Assembly: GCA_022072125.1 (NCBI GenBank)
Contig: JAJVIH010000020.1
Coordinates: 1 to 64,000 of the forward strand
Length of the DNA: 64,000 nucleotides
DNA from: Myxococcota bacterium
Lineage (GTDB): Bacteria; Myxococcota; JAJVIH01
Reading direction: 5' to 3'
Shown here piece after piece: positions 10,148-20,771 of the stretch. The position numbers and the translations under genes were made by a program. Positions within the stretch are counted from its first letter, which is position 1, and the number at the start of each line of letters is the position of its first letter. The notes under the pieces were generated by a model. The model did not search any database. It had not been told where the DNA came from and worked only from the letters and a program-made list of their open reading frames with translations.

Positions 10148-12142
10148 TCAGTTGGAGTGCGGAACCGGCGCGCCCAACGCATCCGCCGCGGCGTTCAGGG
10201 GGCGCACGGCGGTGTTTTCCCCCGATTGGGTGGACAGGCCCGCCATCTCAAACCGCTCCTCCGGCACCAGCGCCTTGATGGCCTCGCGCACCTGGTCACG
10301 GGTGGCGCCATTGGTGAGTTTTTTCAGCACCGCGAAGCCCTCTTCCACCTTCTGGCGGTCCAGGATGGCGAAGCGGCCAATGAATATCTTCGGGTGAATG
10401 GTCTTTTCGATATTCTCGCCATCCACCGCCAGTTCTTCAAATAGCTTTTCACCCGGGCGCATGCCGGTAAACCGGATTTCGATGTCCTTGTGGGGCTCCA
10501 GTCCGCAGAAGCGGATAAGGTCCTCGGCCAGGGTGACAATCTTCATGGGTTTGCCCATGTCGAGAATGAATATCTCGCCGCCCTGCCCGATGGCCGCCGC
10601 CTGCAGCACAAGCTGCGTGGCCTCTGAAATGGTCATGAAGTACCGGACCATGTCGGGATGGGTGACCGTCACCGGGCCGCCGCGGGCGATCTGTTTCTGG
10701 AAGGTGGGGATGACGCTGCCCATGCTGCCCAGCACATTGCCGAAACGCACGGTGATGAAGCGGGTTGTTCCCTGCCCGCTGATGGACTGAAGGTACAGTT
10801 CCGCCAGCCGTTTGGACGCCCCCATGATCGAGGTGGGGTTCACCGCCTTGTCCGTGGACACCATGACAAATTTGCCCACCCCGGACTGACAGGCGATATC
10901 CGCCACCTTCTGGGTGCCGAACACATTGTTCTTCAGCGCCTCGCCCGGGTTGGCCTCCATCATGGGCACGTGCTTGTGGGCGGCGGCGTGAATCACCACG
11001 TCGGGGCGGTATTCCCCCATGATGGCGCGCAACCGTTCGGAATCGCAGATATCCGCCACGCAGGGAACCACCGGAATATGGGGAAATTCGTCGCGGAGTT
11101 CGCTGTCAATATGGAAAAGATTGTTTTCCGCCTGCTCCACCAGCACCAGCACGGAGGGTTCAAAACGGCAAACCTGGCGGCACATCTCGCTGCCAATGGA
11201 GCCGCCGGCCCCGGTCACCAGCACGCGCTTGCCCTGAAACGACCGCGCCATGGATTCCATATCCAGTTGGACCGGCTCGCGCCCGAGCAGGTCGTCGGGC
11301 TGGACCTCGCGCACCCGGCTGATCTTCATCCGGCCATCCACCAGCGAGAAGATGCCGGGGACAATGCGCGTATGAACGCCGGCCTCCTTGCAGCGAGTCA
11401 TGATGCGCTTCATGGATTCGCTGGACAGGCTGGCGATGGTGATGATGGCCTCGGACACCCGGTATTTGCGGGCCAACTCGGGGATATCGTCGCAAACCCC
11501 CAGCACCGGAATGCCCTGCACCACATGATTGAGTTTGGCGGGATCGTCATCCACAAAGCCCACCGGGGACAGGTTCAGATCCCGGCGGCTCTGGATTTCC
11601 CTGGCGAAGATGACCCCCGCCCGGCCCGCGCCAATCAACAGGACCGGCTTGGCCTCCCCCTTGTGGGCCTGGTGAGATGCGGCTTCTTCCCGTTCATACT
11701 GGATGCGCCGGAGCACGCGGGCCCCCAGCAACAGCAGAAAGGTCAGAAAAGCCTCCAGGACAATCACCGAAATGGGTATGCGGAGATACTGGTAACTGGC
11801 GGGCAGAAGCAACCGGAACAACAGGAAGAAAAAGCTGGGAATGGCCACGGCGGTCAGGAAGACCCGCACGTCCGCCAGCCCCACATAGCGCCAGATGATC
11901 CGGTTGACGCCAAACAGGTAGTTGCAAAACAGCCGCACACCCACAACGTATGGGGTGAGCAACAACATCTGCTTGGTGTGAAATTTCAGATCGCCCGGTT
12001 CAAATTCCGGCAGGTCAACAAAGCGGATGGAGTAGGCGGTCGCCATGGAAATGGCGATCAACAATCCATCCACGATCAGTTGGGAGGGACGGGAATACAT
12101 CCATGCTGTTTTGGTCGCGCCGCTGGTCCGCAATTCAGACAT
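10148..12142 (-). CDS. Membrane nucleoside-diphosphate-sugar 4,6-dehydratase (CapD/WbpM/PglF family)
   Basis: 664 residues from the ATG at 12142 (an upstream in-frame TTG at 12175 would add 11). Four N-terminal membrane segments span about residues 15-140. A CoA-binding-like Rossmann domain follows (GAGRAGVIFAREI, VGFVDDDP). The C-terminal short-chain dehydrogenase domain carries TGAGGSIGSEM and STDKAVNPTSIMGASKR. The catalytic tyrosine of YxxxK is replaced by methionine (MxxxK), as in WbpM/PglF 4,6-dehydratases. These enzymes make UDP-4-keto-6-deoxy sugars for O-antigen, capsule or glycoprotein synthesis at the inner membrane. It lies 115 bases downstream of the asparagine synthetase gene on the same strand, a common pairing in exopolysaccharide loci. 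The nucleotide-sugar substrate cannot be read from the sequence. Confidence 0.9.
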   Translation of the reverse strand: MSELRTSGATKTAWMYSRPSQLIVDGLLIAISMATAYSIRFVDLPEFEPGDLKFHTKQMLLLTPYVVGVRLFCNYLFGVNRIIWRYVGLADVRVFLTAVAIPSFFFLLFRLLLPASYQYLRIPISVIVLEAFLTFLLLLGARVLRRIQYEREEAASHQAHKGEAKPVLLIGAGRAGVIFAREIQSRRDLNLSPVGFVDDDPAKLNHVVQGIPVLGVCDDIPELARKYRVSEAIITIASLSSESMKRIMTRCKEAGVHTRIVPGIFSLVDGRMKISRVREVQPDDLLGREPVQLDMESMARSFQGKRVLVTGAGGSIGSEMCRQVCRFEPSVLVLVEQAENNLFHIDSELRDEFPHIPVVPCVADICDSERLRAIMGEYRPDVVIHAAAHKHVPMMEANPGEALKNNVFGTQKVADIACQSGVGKFVMVSTDKAVNPTSIMGASKRLAELYLQSISGQGTTRFITVRFGNVLGSMGSVIPTFQKQIARGGPVTVTHPDMVRYFMTISEATQLVLQAAAIGQGGEIFILDMGKPMKIVTLAEDLIRFCGLEPHKDIEIRFTGMRPGEKLFEELAVDGENIEKTIHPKIFIGRFAILDRQKVEEGFAVLKKLTNGATRDQVREAIKALVPEERFEMAGLSTQSGENTAVRPLNAAADALGAPVPHSN

Positions 12143-12257
12143 AACAAACCATCCAGACGGTAAATCCCCTAGCAAAAATAAGGGTTTTTGGCAACCGCGC
12201 CTGTGACGCCCGTCATGCCGGGGGAATGATCTGGATTCCGGAACGGGTCAAATTGGG

Positions 12258-14129
12258 TCACAAACAGTTTCCAGCCCAGATATTCAGGTTGACCAGTATC
12301 CACGCTTTCCAGATTGCACCATCGTTTCCCGCCATGGCGCTGTCCAGCAGTTCCTTGCGATAGCGGTTGCTGACAATCGAACTGGCGAAGGCGTTTTCAT
12401 CCAGGAGCGTTGACGAAAACTGGCTGCGCAACGGCCCCCGGAACCAGGTCAGCACCGGACTGGCGAACCCCTTCTTGGGGGCGAATACATCCAGCGGAAT
12501 CCGTTTGGCCGCGGCGCGTTTCAAAATCATCTTTCCCTGAATCCGCCCGGAATGAAAACCAAAATAATCGCGAACGGAAAGCCCGGCGCACCAGGCGGTG
12601 AAATCCCGGTCGAGAAACGGACAACGGCCTTCCAGCGAATGCATCATGGTCATCTTGTCCGCCTTGAGCAGGATATCATTGGGCAGCCAATGTTCCTGCA
12701 TGCCAGCCAGCATCAGACCCACATAATCCTGGATGGCGGAACGGCGGTAAAACTCGCCAATCACGCTCTCCAATGGGTCGTGCGACAGATAATCCGGATT
12801 GAGCACCTCTCCAGGAATGGCTTTCAGGTTCAACTCCCCGGTCATGGTGAACCGGTATTCCCGCAGTTCATCCACTCCTTGCAGGTTCATGCGCCTGAGC
12901 CCGGTTCGAAACTTCCCCCTGAGGATTCTTTCCGCCCCTCCCGTCAGGTGGGGAGCCCGGACCGACCACCAGAACTTCCGGACCATATCCCACTGATACC
13001 GGTCCACGATGGAGTCGTATCCGGCGAGAATTTCATCGGCGCCTTCCCCGAACAACACCACCGTGACCTCTTTCACCGATTCCCGGGCAAGAATGCCTGT
13101 GAACACATTCACCCAATCGGCCATGGGTTCTTCCACACTGGCCGCCGCCGCGGACAAGTTGCTCCAGAATTGATCCGGAGCGACCGTGATGGTGCGGTGC
13201 TCACATCCAAAATACCGGGCGATCCGGGCGGCGTCATTCCCTTCACTGTCAGGGAAATCATCAAAACCAATGGCGTATGTCCGGACGTGGTTGTGCCCCA
13301 GTTCCCGCATGGCCGCCACGGTGCAGGCCGAATCCACCCCGCCGCTCAGGAAAACGCCCAGCGGACGCTCCGACATGAGGTGGCGTTCAACGGCGTCGCG
13401 GAACCGGGACCACAACTCCTCGGGAGAATGCCGGATACGGGTTCTGGTGGAGGCGTACCAGGGTTGAAAAAACCGCTCGCGTTCGATGGCGCCGCCAGCC
13501 GATATGGTGATCCACTCTCCGGGAGCCAGCTTTTCAACATCCTTGAACCCTGTTCCCGGACCCGGAACATACCGGTAAAACAGATAATTGCTAATGGCTT
13601 CCGGATCGGGCTTGCCGGCGGAAAACCCCGCGCTTTTCAGCGCCCGGACCTCGGAAGCGAATAAATATCTTTCTCCGTGTTTCGCCCAATACAGGGGTTT
13701 TTGACCATAATGATCCCGGGCGGCGACAATCCTGCCTTGTTGCTGATCCAGAATCAGAACGGCGAACATGCCGTTGAGCAGGGCGAACGCACCGGTTCCG
13801 TATTCTTCATAGAGATGCAGAATCACTTCCACGTCGCTGTGGGAACGGAACCTGTGGCCGCGCGCTTCCATTTGCGAGCGCAAGGATTTGTAATTGTAGA
13901 TTTCCCCATTGCACACCAGGTGGATATCCCCGGTTTCATTGGAGAAAGGTTGTTGTCCGCTGGCGATATCAATGATGGAGAGCCGGACCATGCCAATGGC
14001 TCCGGGTCCGGAAGCACATTCACCGGCTCCATCCGGCCCGCGATGCCGCATGGATTGGGCCATCAGGCGCACAATTTCAAGAGGAGCAGCGGAACCATCC
14101 ACGCTCCAGATACCTGCAATGCCGCACAT
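12258..14129 (-). CDS. asnB: Glutamine-hydrolysing asparagine synthetase
   Basis: 623 residues, typical length for AsnB. The protein starts MCGIAGIW, placing the nucleophile Cys2 of the N-terminal glutaminase domain directly after the initiator. Glutaminase residues appear in NGEIYNY. The C-terminal synthetase domain has the ATP pyrophosphatase loop LSGGVDS at about residues 262-268. It converts aspartate, glutamine and ATP to asparagine. In bacteria such genes often lie in polysaccharide clusters, where they may instead amidate a sugar or uronic acid. The adjacent nucleotide-sugar dehydratase supports that reading but does not prove it. The start is fixed by the need for Cys at position 2. 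Confidence 0.93.
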   Translation of the reverse strand: MCGIAGIWSVDGSAAPLEIVRLMAQSMRHRGPDGAGECASGPGAIGMVRLSIIDIASGQQPFSNETGDIHLVCNGEIYNYKSLRSQMEARGHRFRSHSDVEVILHLYEEYGTGAFALLNGMFAVLILDQQQGRIVAARDHYGQKPLYWAKHGERYLFASEVRALKSAGFSAGKPDPEAISNYLFYRYVPGPGTGFKDVEKLAPGEWITISAGGAIERERFFQPWYASTRTRIRHSPEELWSRFRDAVERHLMSERPLGVFLSGGVDSACTVAAMRELGHNHVRTYAIGFDDFPDSEGNDAARIARYFGCEHRTITVAPDQFWSNLSAAAASVEEPMADWVNVFTGILARESVKEVTVVLFGEGADEILAGYDSIVDRYQWDMVRKFWWSVRAPHLTGGAERILRGKFRTGLRRMNLQGVDELREYRFTMTGELNLKAIPGEVLNPDYLSHDPLESVIGEFYRRSAIQDYVGLMLAGMQEHWLPNDILLKADKMTMMHSLEGRCPFLDRDFTAWCAGLSVRDYFGFHSGRIQGKMILKRAAAKRIPLDVFAPKKGFASPVLTWFRGPLRSQFSSTLLDENAFASSIVSNRYRKELLDSAMAGNDGAIWKAWILVNLNIWAGNCL

Positions 14130-14236
14130 GTGGTGATTTTGTTGGGCGATCTACCCTTTTCGCCCTGCCCCCGTGCTGTCAAACCCCATTGGACAGCGTA
14201 TATGGCTGTATATACCGGAGTCACCGCATAATCCAG

Positions 14237-15133
14237 CTAAAACTCCAGGCCAATCTTACCGGAGAGGGAATACAGGGGGTTATCCGCTCCCAGGGCCACA
14301 TCACCCTCGAAATAGATGGCGAATTTGTAGACCAGCAGCCTTAAACCGCCCACCAGTTTGTGAAGGGAAAGCGTGCGCTGGCCAAAAACCACTTCCGTAC
14401 CCGGGTTGTCCTGCAGGCTGGAAGGGGAAGGATCGATCAGGTTGCCGCCGGTGAACACCAGGTTCATTCCATACGCGGCGAATGGGGTCAGGGTGAAATT
14501 GCCCAGAATGCCGATCTCCTTGGACAGGACGCCATTGAACTCGGAGACCGTCAGGCGGATATCCGAGTTGCCGACCACCTGGGTGACCGCGCCGCGAATC
14601 GCGAAATCGGGCAGGTACCAGAACCCTTCCAGCGGAGCCCATTTGACCTCTCCGCCCAGACCCAGCAACTGGCTGGAAAACAGCACGTCAAAATGTCCGC
14701 CGATTTCAAAACCGAAGGGCAAGCCCTTGCGGGCGTGCAGCGTGCCCGTGGACAATACCGAGTCGGGCGCGCGGTCATCCACCGCTTTCCAGTAGGGTTG
14801 ATCGGCGTTGATGACCGTGAAGCTGGTGAAAAATCCCAGATCCCAGCCGGAAAGGCCCAGGGTTTCCGCGGGTTGCAGCAGGCGGGGAGCCATGGCGAAG
14901 CCCACTTCCTTCATCAGGGAGTCAAACCCCGCCTCGTCCTTCTCGAAGACTCCGCCCCGTCCGCCGCAGGAGTAATTGCTGGCGCCGGCGGCGGTTTGGC
15001 AACGCACCAGGCCGCTCAGCCGGAAATCATTCGGCCCCGCCCGGGACGCCGCCGGCGCACACAGAACGGCCAGCAACACCATCAGGCGCGCCGCCGCAAT
15101 CGCCAGTTGGCGGGATATGAGCCTGGGGATCAT
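14237..15133 (-). CDS. Exported protein, probable outer-membrane beta-barrel
   Basis: 298 residues with a signal peptide of about 32 residues (hydrophobic core LMVLLAVLCAPAA, cleavage after ASRA). The mature protein is rich in alternating Gly/aromatic segments such as FGFEIGGHFDVLFSS and LTPFAAYGMNLVF and ends in phenylalanine (GKIGLEF), the classic outer-membrane barrel C-terminus. No family was recognised. It overlaps the double-FHA gene by four bases (stop TGA of one, ATG of the other) and is last in the secretin/FHA operon. It may be an outer-membrane component or substrate of that apparatus. This link rests only on gene order. Confidence 0.7.
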   Translation of the reverse strand: MIPRLISRQLAIAAARLMVLLAVLCAPAASRAGPNDFRLSGLVRCQTAAGASNYSCGGRGGVFEKDEAGFDSLMKEVGFAMAPRLLQPAETLGLSGWDLGFFTSFTVINADQPYWKAVDDRAPDSVLSTGTLHARKGLPFGFEIGGHFDVLFSSQLLGLGGEVKWAPLEGFWYLPDFAIRGAVTQVVGNSDIRLTVSEFNGVLSKEIGILGNFTLTPFAAYGMNLVFTGGNLIDPSPSSLQDNPGTEVVFGQRTLSLHKLVGGLRLLVYKFAIYFEGDVALGADNPLYSLSGKIGLEF

Positions 15134-16818
15134 TTCTCCAGCATTTCCTCGCGGGCCTTTTTGTACACCGGGGATGACTCCAGGGTGATCTTCATGGCCT
15201 CGCCATGACGCCCCTGGCTTATCAGTTCCTCGGCCTTCTTTTCCAGACGTCCCAGAAAGGTCTTGGTCTTGGCGTGGTTGTTGTAAATTTCATGGGCCTG
15301 CTTGAAGCGTTTGAAGGCCTCTTCGTAAAGCTGGCGGCCGTAATCCTTTTCCGCCTGTTCGGCGAGGTAATCCGCCACCTTTTCGGCGGCGAGATTGCGG
15401 AACTCGCTGGCGGCGTCCATCCGCATCATCTGGCGTTCCACCCGGTCGAGGTTCTTCAACCCGGCGAGGGCGTTTTCCAGGTCGCCCTGTGCAATCCTGT
15501 TTTTGATATCCTTGGAAAGGCCGCTGACCTCTCCCAGCATGCGCAGAATATCCACGGCGTCGCGGCTGTTGCCGCGGGCTTCCGCCTTGACGATTTCCTC
15601 GGCCTTCACAAACCGGCCTTCGTAATAATTCAGCATGGCCTCGGCCAGCTTTTCATTGGGAATGCTGTCGCGAATCCGCGCGGCGGGCAGGCGCTTGAGC
15701 ACCTCGGTGTAATACCGGCTGGACTCGTCCACCCGTTCAAACTCCTTGACCGCCACTTTCCAGGACTTGGCGTCGAAAGCCCGGACGCCGTTTTCGTAAA
15801 ACTCCTGGAAGCGCTTTTCCTTGCCGATCTCCTCCCGGAGTTTCTGCGCCTCGCCGTTGTCCGGATCAACCTCCAGGGCCTCGTCCACGCGCAGGCTGGC
15901 CTTGCTCCAATCGCGTTCCCCCATGAGTTTCTTGGCTTCGGAGAGGGCGGAAAGCACCTTCTGGTTGACGACGGTTTCTTCCTGCTCCACCTGCTGCTGT
16001 TCCGCATCCTGGTTTTTCAGCCGGATGACCACGAAGAGCAGGATGGACAACAACACCACCAGGAAAACCCCGGCCAGAATCCACAGGTTGCGCAGTTCGT
16101 TCTTGTCCAGCGCGGGCTTGGGGGGAGGCGGAGGCGCCGCGGCCAGACCGCCAGTCGCGGGCCGTCCGGCCGGTCCGGCGGCGGGCGCGACGCCGGGGAC
16201 GGTGAATTCGAAGTCAATGACGCCAATCCGCACCTTGTCTCCCGGATCAAGGGGGGATGTGGTGATTTTATTGCCGTTGACATGGGTGCCGTTGGAACTG
16301 CCCAGATCCTGAATGATCCATTGGGCGCCCTGGATGCTGATGCGGACATGCTGCCGGGAGATGGAGTTGTCGGCGACGACGATCCCGTTGCCCTGTTCGA
16401 TCCGGCCCAGGGTGAAGCTGCGGTCCGGGGGAAAGGGGAAACTTTGTCCGGCGAATTTTCCCGACACCGCCTTCAGCGAGGGCGACTGGACGCGGGGCTT
16501 TTCATCGAAACGGGCGGCTTCCGAGCCGGCGAAAGCGATTTCAAACCCGCCCACGTCAATGGAGCAGGAGGGATCAATCGAGACCGCTTCGGTGATTTTG
16601 TGCCCGTTGACGTAGACGCCGTTGGAACTGCCCAGGTCCTGAATGCAGCACTGGCCTTCCCAGATGTAGATGCGCGCGTGGTTGCGCGAAACGCTGGGGG
16701 CGTTGAGGATCAGGTCGTTGCCCGGATCACGGCCAATGGTGATGACCTCCTCCTGCATGGTGTGTTCCATGAGGTGGCCGGTGGGCGCACGGATGACGAA
16801 GCGATAGGCGTTTGCCAT
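15130..16818 (-). CDS. Tandem-FHA membrane protein with C-terminal helical repeats
   Basis: 562 residues. Two forkhead-associated domains occupy about residues 22-80 (GRDPGNDLIL, SRNHARI, DLGSSNGVYVNG) and 130-195 (GRIEQGNGIVV, SRQHVRI, DLGSSNGTHVNG). All show the Gly-Arg, Ser-x-x-His and Asn-Gly residues that bind phosphothreonine. A Pro/Ala linker leads to one membrane helix at about 245-267. The last 290 residues are charged, helical and TPR-like (VDPDNGEAQKLREEIG). Both FHA domains lie before the helix and so are presumably cytoplasmic. It lies 14 bases after the FHA-CpaF gene in the same operon. A Ser/Thr kinase should supply the ligand, but none is in the window. Confidence 0.88.
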   Translation of the reverse strand: MANAYRFVIRAPTGHLMEHTMQEEVITIGRDPGNDLILNAPSVSRNHARIYIWEGQCCIQDLGSSNGVYVNGHKITEAVSIDPSCSIDVGGFEIAFAGSEAARFDEKPRVQSPSLKAVSGKFAGQSFPFPPDRSFTLGRIEQGNGIVVADNSISRQHVRISIQGAQWIIQDLGSSNGTHVNGNKITTSPLDPGDKVRIGVIDFEFTVPGVAPAAGPAGRPATGGLAAAPPPPPKPALDKNELRNLWILAGVFLVVLLSILLFVVIRLKNQDAEQQQVEQEETVVNQKVLSALSEAKKLMGERDWSKASLRVDEALEVDPDNGEAQKLREEIGKEKRFQEFYENGVRAFDAKSWKVAVKEFERVDESSRYYTEVLKRLPAARIRDSIPNEKLAEAMLNYYEGRFVKAEEIVKAEARGNSRDAVDILRMLGEVSGLSKDIKNRIAQGDLENALAGLKNLDRVERQMMRMDAASEFRNLAAEKVADYLAEQAEKDYGRQLYEEAFKRFKQAHEIYNNHAKTKTFLGRLEKKAEELISQGRHGEAMKITLESSPVYKKAREEMLEK

Positions 16819-16832
16819 GGTTCCGCGTTAAC

Positions 16833-18842
<2,010 letters not shown>

Positions 18843-18851
18843 GGAACAGCT

Positions 18852-20279
18852 TCAGTCGAGAATGCCGTAGAGAAGTTCGCTTTCCGCTTCCTTGTAACGG
18901 TCCTGCCCTTCCTTCACCAGGTTCTGGATTTGCGGCGAAGCGGCGCTGACCACGCGGGGGGTCACGAAGACCAGCAAATCGGTCTTGCGATCCGTGAACG
19001 TGCGCTGCCGGAAGAACTCGCCCAGGATGGGAATATGCCCCAGGCCGGGGAATTTGGTGACATCCTTGCCTTCGCTCCACTCGAACAGGCCGGACAGCGC
19101 CACGGTTTCGCCCGAGCGGACCGCCACGCTGGTGGAAATGCGGCGGACGCGGAATCCGGGGATGCCCTGAACCGACAGCGACTGGTCCACATCCGACACT
19201 TCCGACAGGATTTTGGTGCGGATATTGCCCGCCTTGTCAGCCACCGGCTCCATGGACAGACGGACGCCGAACTCCTTCCATTCCACCGCGATTTGATTCT
19301 GGGTGATCAGCGGAATCGGGATTTCGCCGCCAGCCAGGAAGCTGGCCTTGTCGCCCGAAGCGCACACCAGCTTGGGCTGGGCGAGCACGCGGGCGTACCC
19401 ATCGTTGAACTGCATGCCAAAATTGAAGTTGGCGTTGCCCAGGCCTTCGATCCGGAAAAGCGAGGAGTCGTTGCCCGGCCCCAGCAGGATTTTTTCATAG
19501 GCCAGCGTGGGATTGACCGTTCCGGAAATGTCCAGAGGCAGCTTGGCGCCGATCTTGTCGTTGCTGTTCTTCTTGATCTCCACGAACTGCACTTCGATGT
19601 AGATCAGGAAGTTGACGCCCACGGTGAGCAGGTTGACCACGTCGCGGCCCAGCGCCGACAAAAGCAGATCGGCCTTGCGCAACTCCTCCTTGGTGGAAAC
19701 CGATCCTTCCAGGAAAATCGTGTTGCCAATGACCACCGCGCGGGCGTCCTTCAGGCCGTTGTTGATGAGCGTGGCGGAGATGGTGTCGGCGACGGATTTG
19801 GCGGCGCTGGCGTCCAGGCGCACCAGGTTCTTGACGTTGCCGTACATCTTGGACAGTTCGTTGACACGATCGAAGTCCTCGGTCGAATAGGCCACGCCCT
19901 CGATCACGATTTCATCGCCCACCATCCGGACATCAATGCCCTGACGGTTCCCCAACTCCCGCTTGAGGTCCCGCAGGTTGGCGCTGGAGCCCCCCTTGCC
20001 CACGACGACCGCATAGTTTTCCTGCCCCTTGTCCTTGAACAGGATCAGCGAGGTCCGGCCCTGTCCCACGCCGGTGACGATGATCTTGTTGTCTCCCAGC
20101 ACCTTGACATCGGCGATGGCGGGGTCGCCAATCGAGATTTTCTTGACCCCGGAGACATTCACGACCTTCTGTTCGCCCACACTGATGTACAGGGTGCGCT
20201 CGTCATTCTGCGCCCAGGCCGCAGACACCCACAACAGCGGACACATCACAAATAACAGCAAGCCCAGACGGTTCAGCAT
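18852..20279 (-). CDS. cpaC: CpaC/RcpA-type secretin (Tad pilus outer-membrane channel)
   Basis: 475 residues with a cleavable signal peptide (LLLFVMCPLLWVSAAWA). The N-terminal pilus-formation domain (VVNVSGVKKISIGDPAIADV) is followed by a BON/N1-like domain. The C-terminal secretin barrel contains QPKLVCASGDKASFLAGGEIPIP and VALSGLFEW. Such proteins form the outer-membrane pore of Tad/Flp pili. It is the first gene of the four-gene minus operon, with a good GGAGAGGGG Shine-Dalgarno. No prepilin, prepilin peptidase, TadB/TadC, TadE or TadZ gene is present nearby, so the system is either split across the genome or reduced. Confidence 0.93.
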   Translation of the reverse strand: MLNRLGLLLFVMCPLLWVSAAWAQNDERTLYISVGEQKVVNVSGVKKISIGDPAIADVKVLGDNKIIVTGVGQGRTSLILFKDKGQENYAVVVGKGGSSANLRDLKRELGNRQGIDVRMVGDEIVIEGVAYSTEDFDRVNELSKMYGNVKNLVRLDASAAKSVADTISATLINNGLKDARAVVIGNTIFLEGSVSTKEELRKADLLLSALGRDVVNLLTVGVNFLIYIEVQFVEIKKNSNDKIGAKLPLDISGTVNPTLAYEKILLGPGNDSSLFRIEGLGNANFNFGMQFNDGYARVLAQPKLVCASGDKASFLAGGEIPIPLITQNQIAVEWKEFGVRLSMEPVADKAGNIRTKILSEVSDVDQSLSVQGIPGFRVRRISTSVAVRSGETVALSGLFEWSEGKDVTKFPGLGHIPILGEFFRQRTFTDRKTDLLVFVTPRVVSAASPQIQNLVKEGQDRYKEAESELLYGILD

Positions 20280-20696
20280 AAACCCCTCTCCAAGGGCGGG
20301 AAGCGGCCAGAAAACAGGGATTTTGAAGGCCGGATGCTATGCAACGGACGCGATGCCTGTCAAGGTTGAGGCATTCCTCCGCCTCCGCTTTCCAGTTTGG
20401 GATGGAGGGGACGCCAAAAGAACCGGCTGGGTCCCGCACCGGGATTGAAGCCTGGTCACCCCATTTCCGCGTTTCCACACGCCGCTTCGCTCGGGTTCCC
20501 CCGTTGTTTGCGCGCCGGAGACGAATCCGCCCTTCTCCAAAACCGGGGATCCATATCCACATCAATCCATCATGCCCGGCGGCGTGCAGCGGGATGCGGA
20601 CCTGCGCCGCCCGGTTGTCTCTAAAGACCGCCCTGAGGCCGCAGCCATCCGGATATCCTGAAAACCGGCATCCGGCCAGCCTTCCGCGGCGAAGGC

Positions 20697-20725
20697 TTGA
20701 CACCCCAACCTGCTGGTGCTTGTAT
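20697..20725 (+). promoter_or_regulatory. Candidate sigma-70 promoter of the receptor operon
   Basis: A perfect -35 hexamer TTGACA (20697-20702) is followed after 17 bases by TTGTAT (20720-20725), a weaker -10. Transcription would start near 20732, ten bases before the palindrome at 20741, so a repressor there could block initiation or early elongation. Confidence 0.45.
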
Positions 20726-20740
20726 CTCTCCCCGTGAACA

Positions 20741-20763
20741 TTATTGCAACTTAATTGCAATAA
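20741..20763 (+). promoter_or_regulatory. Fur-superfamily-type operator (23-bp palindrome)
   Basis: The core ATTGCAACTTAATTGCAAT is extended by TT/AA on each side, giving 10 complementary pairs of 11 around a central T. It can be read as TTGCAA-N5-TTGCAA, the layout I recall for the nickel-responsive Nur box of Streptomyces, or as a 9-1-9 Fur-type repeat. It lies just after the promoter and 9 bases before the receptor start codon. The AT-rich motif stands out sharply from the GC-rich surroundings. Which Fur-family protein (Fur, Zur, Nur, Mur) binds it cannot be told from one site. Confidence 0.6.
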
Positions 20764-20771
20764 ATCCACGG

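Larger units (their letters stand above)
20280..20771. other. Divergent promoter region between secretin operon and TonB-receptor operon
   Basis: About 490 bases. No convincing gene. A 132-codon frame on the plus strand is Arg/Pro-rich without recognisable features. The last 75 bases carry a sigma-70-like promoter and a near-perfect palindrome for the receptor operon (separate entries). The GGAGAGGGG element at the other end is the secretin Shine-Dalgarno. I did not find a clear promoter for the secretin side. Confidence 0.6.

Noticed and set aside
20339-20737. 132-codon plus-strand frame in the divergent promoter region
   Set aside because: Arg/Pro/Ser-rich, no motif, and it runs into the promoter of the receptor operon.
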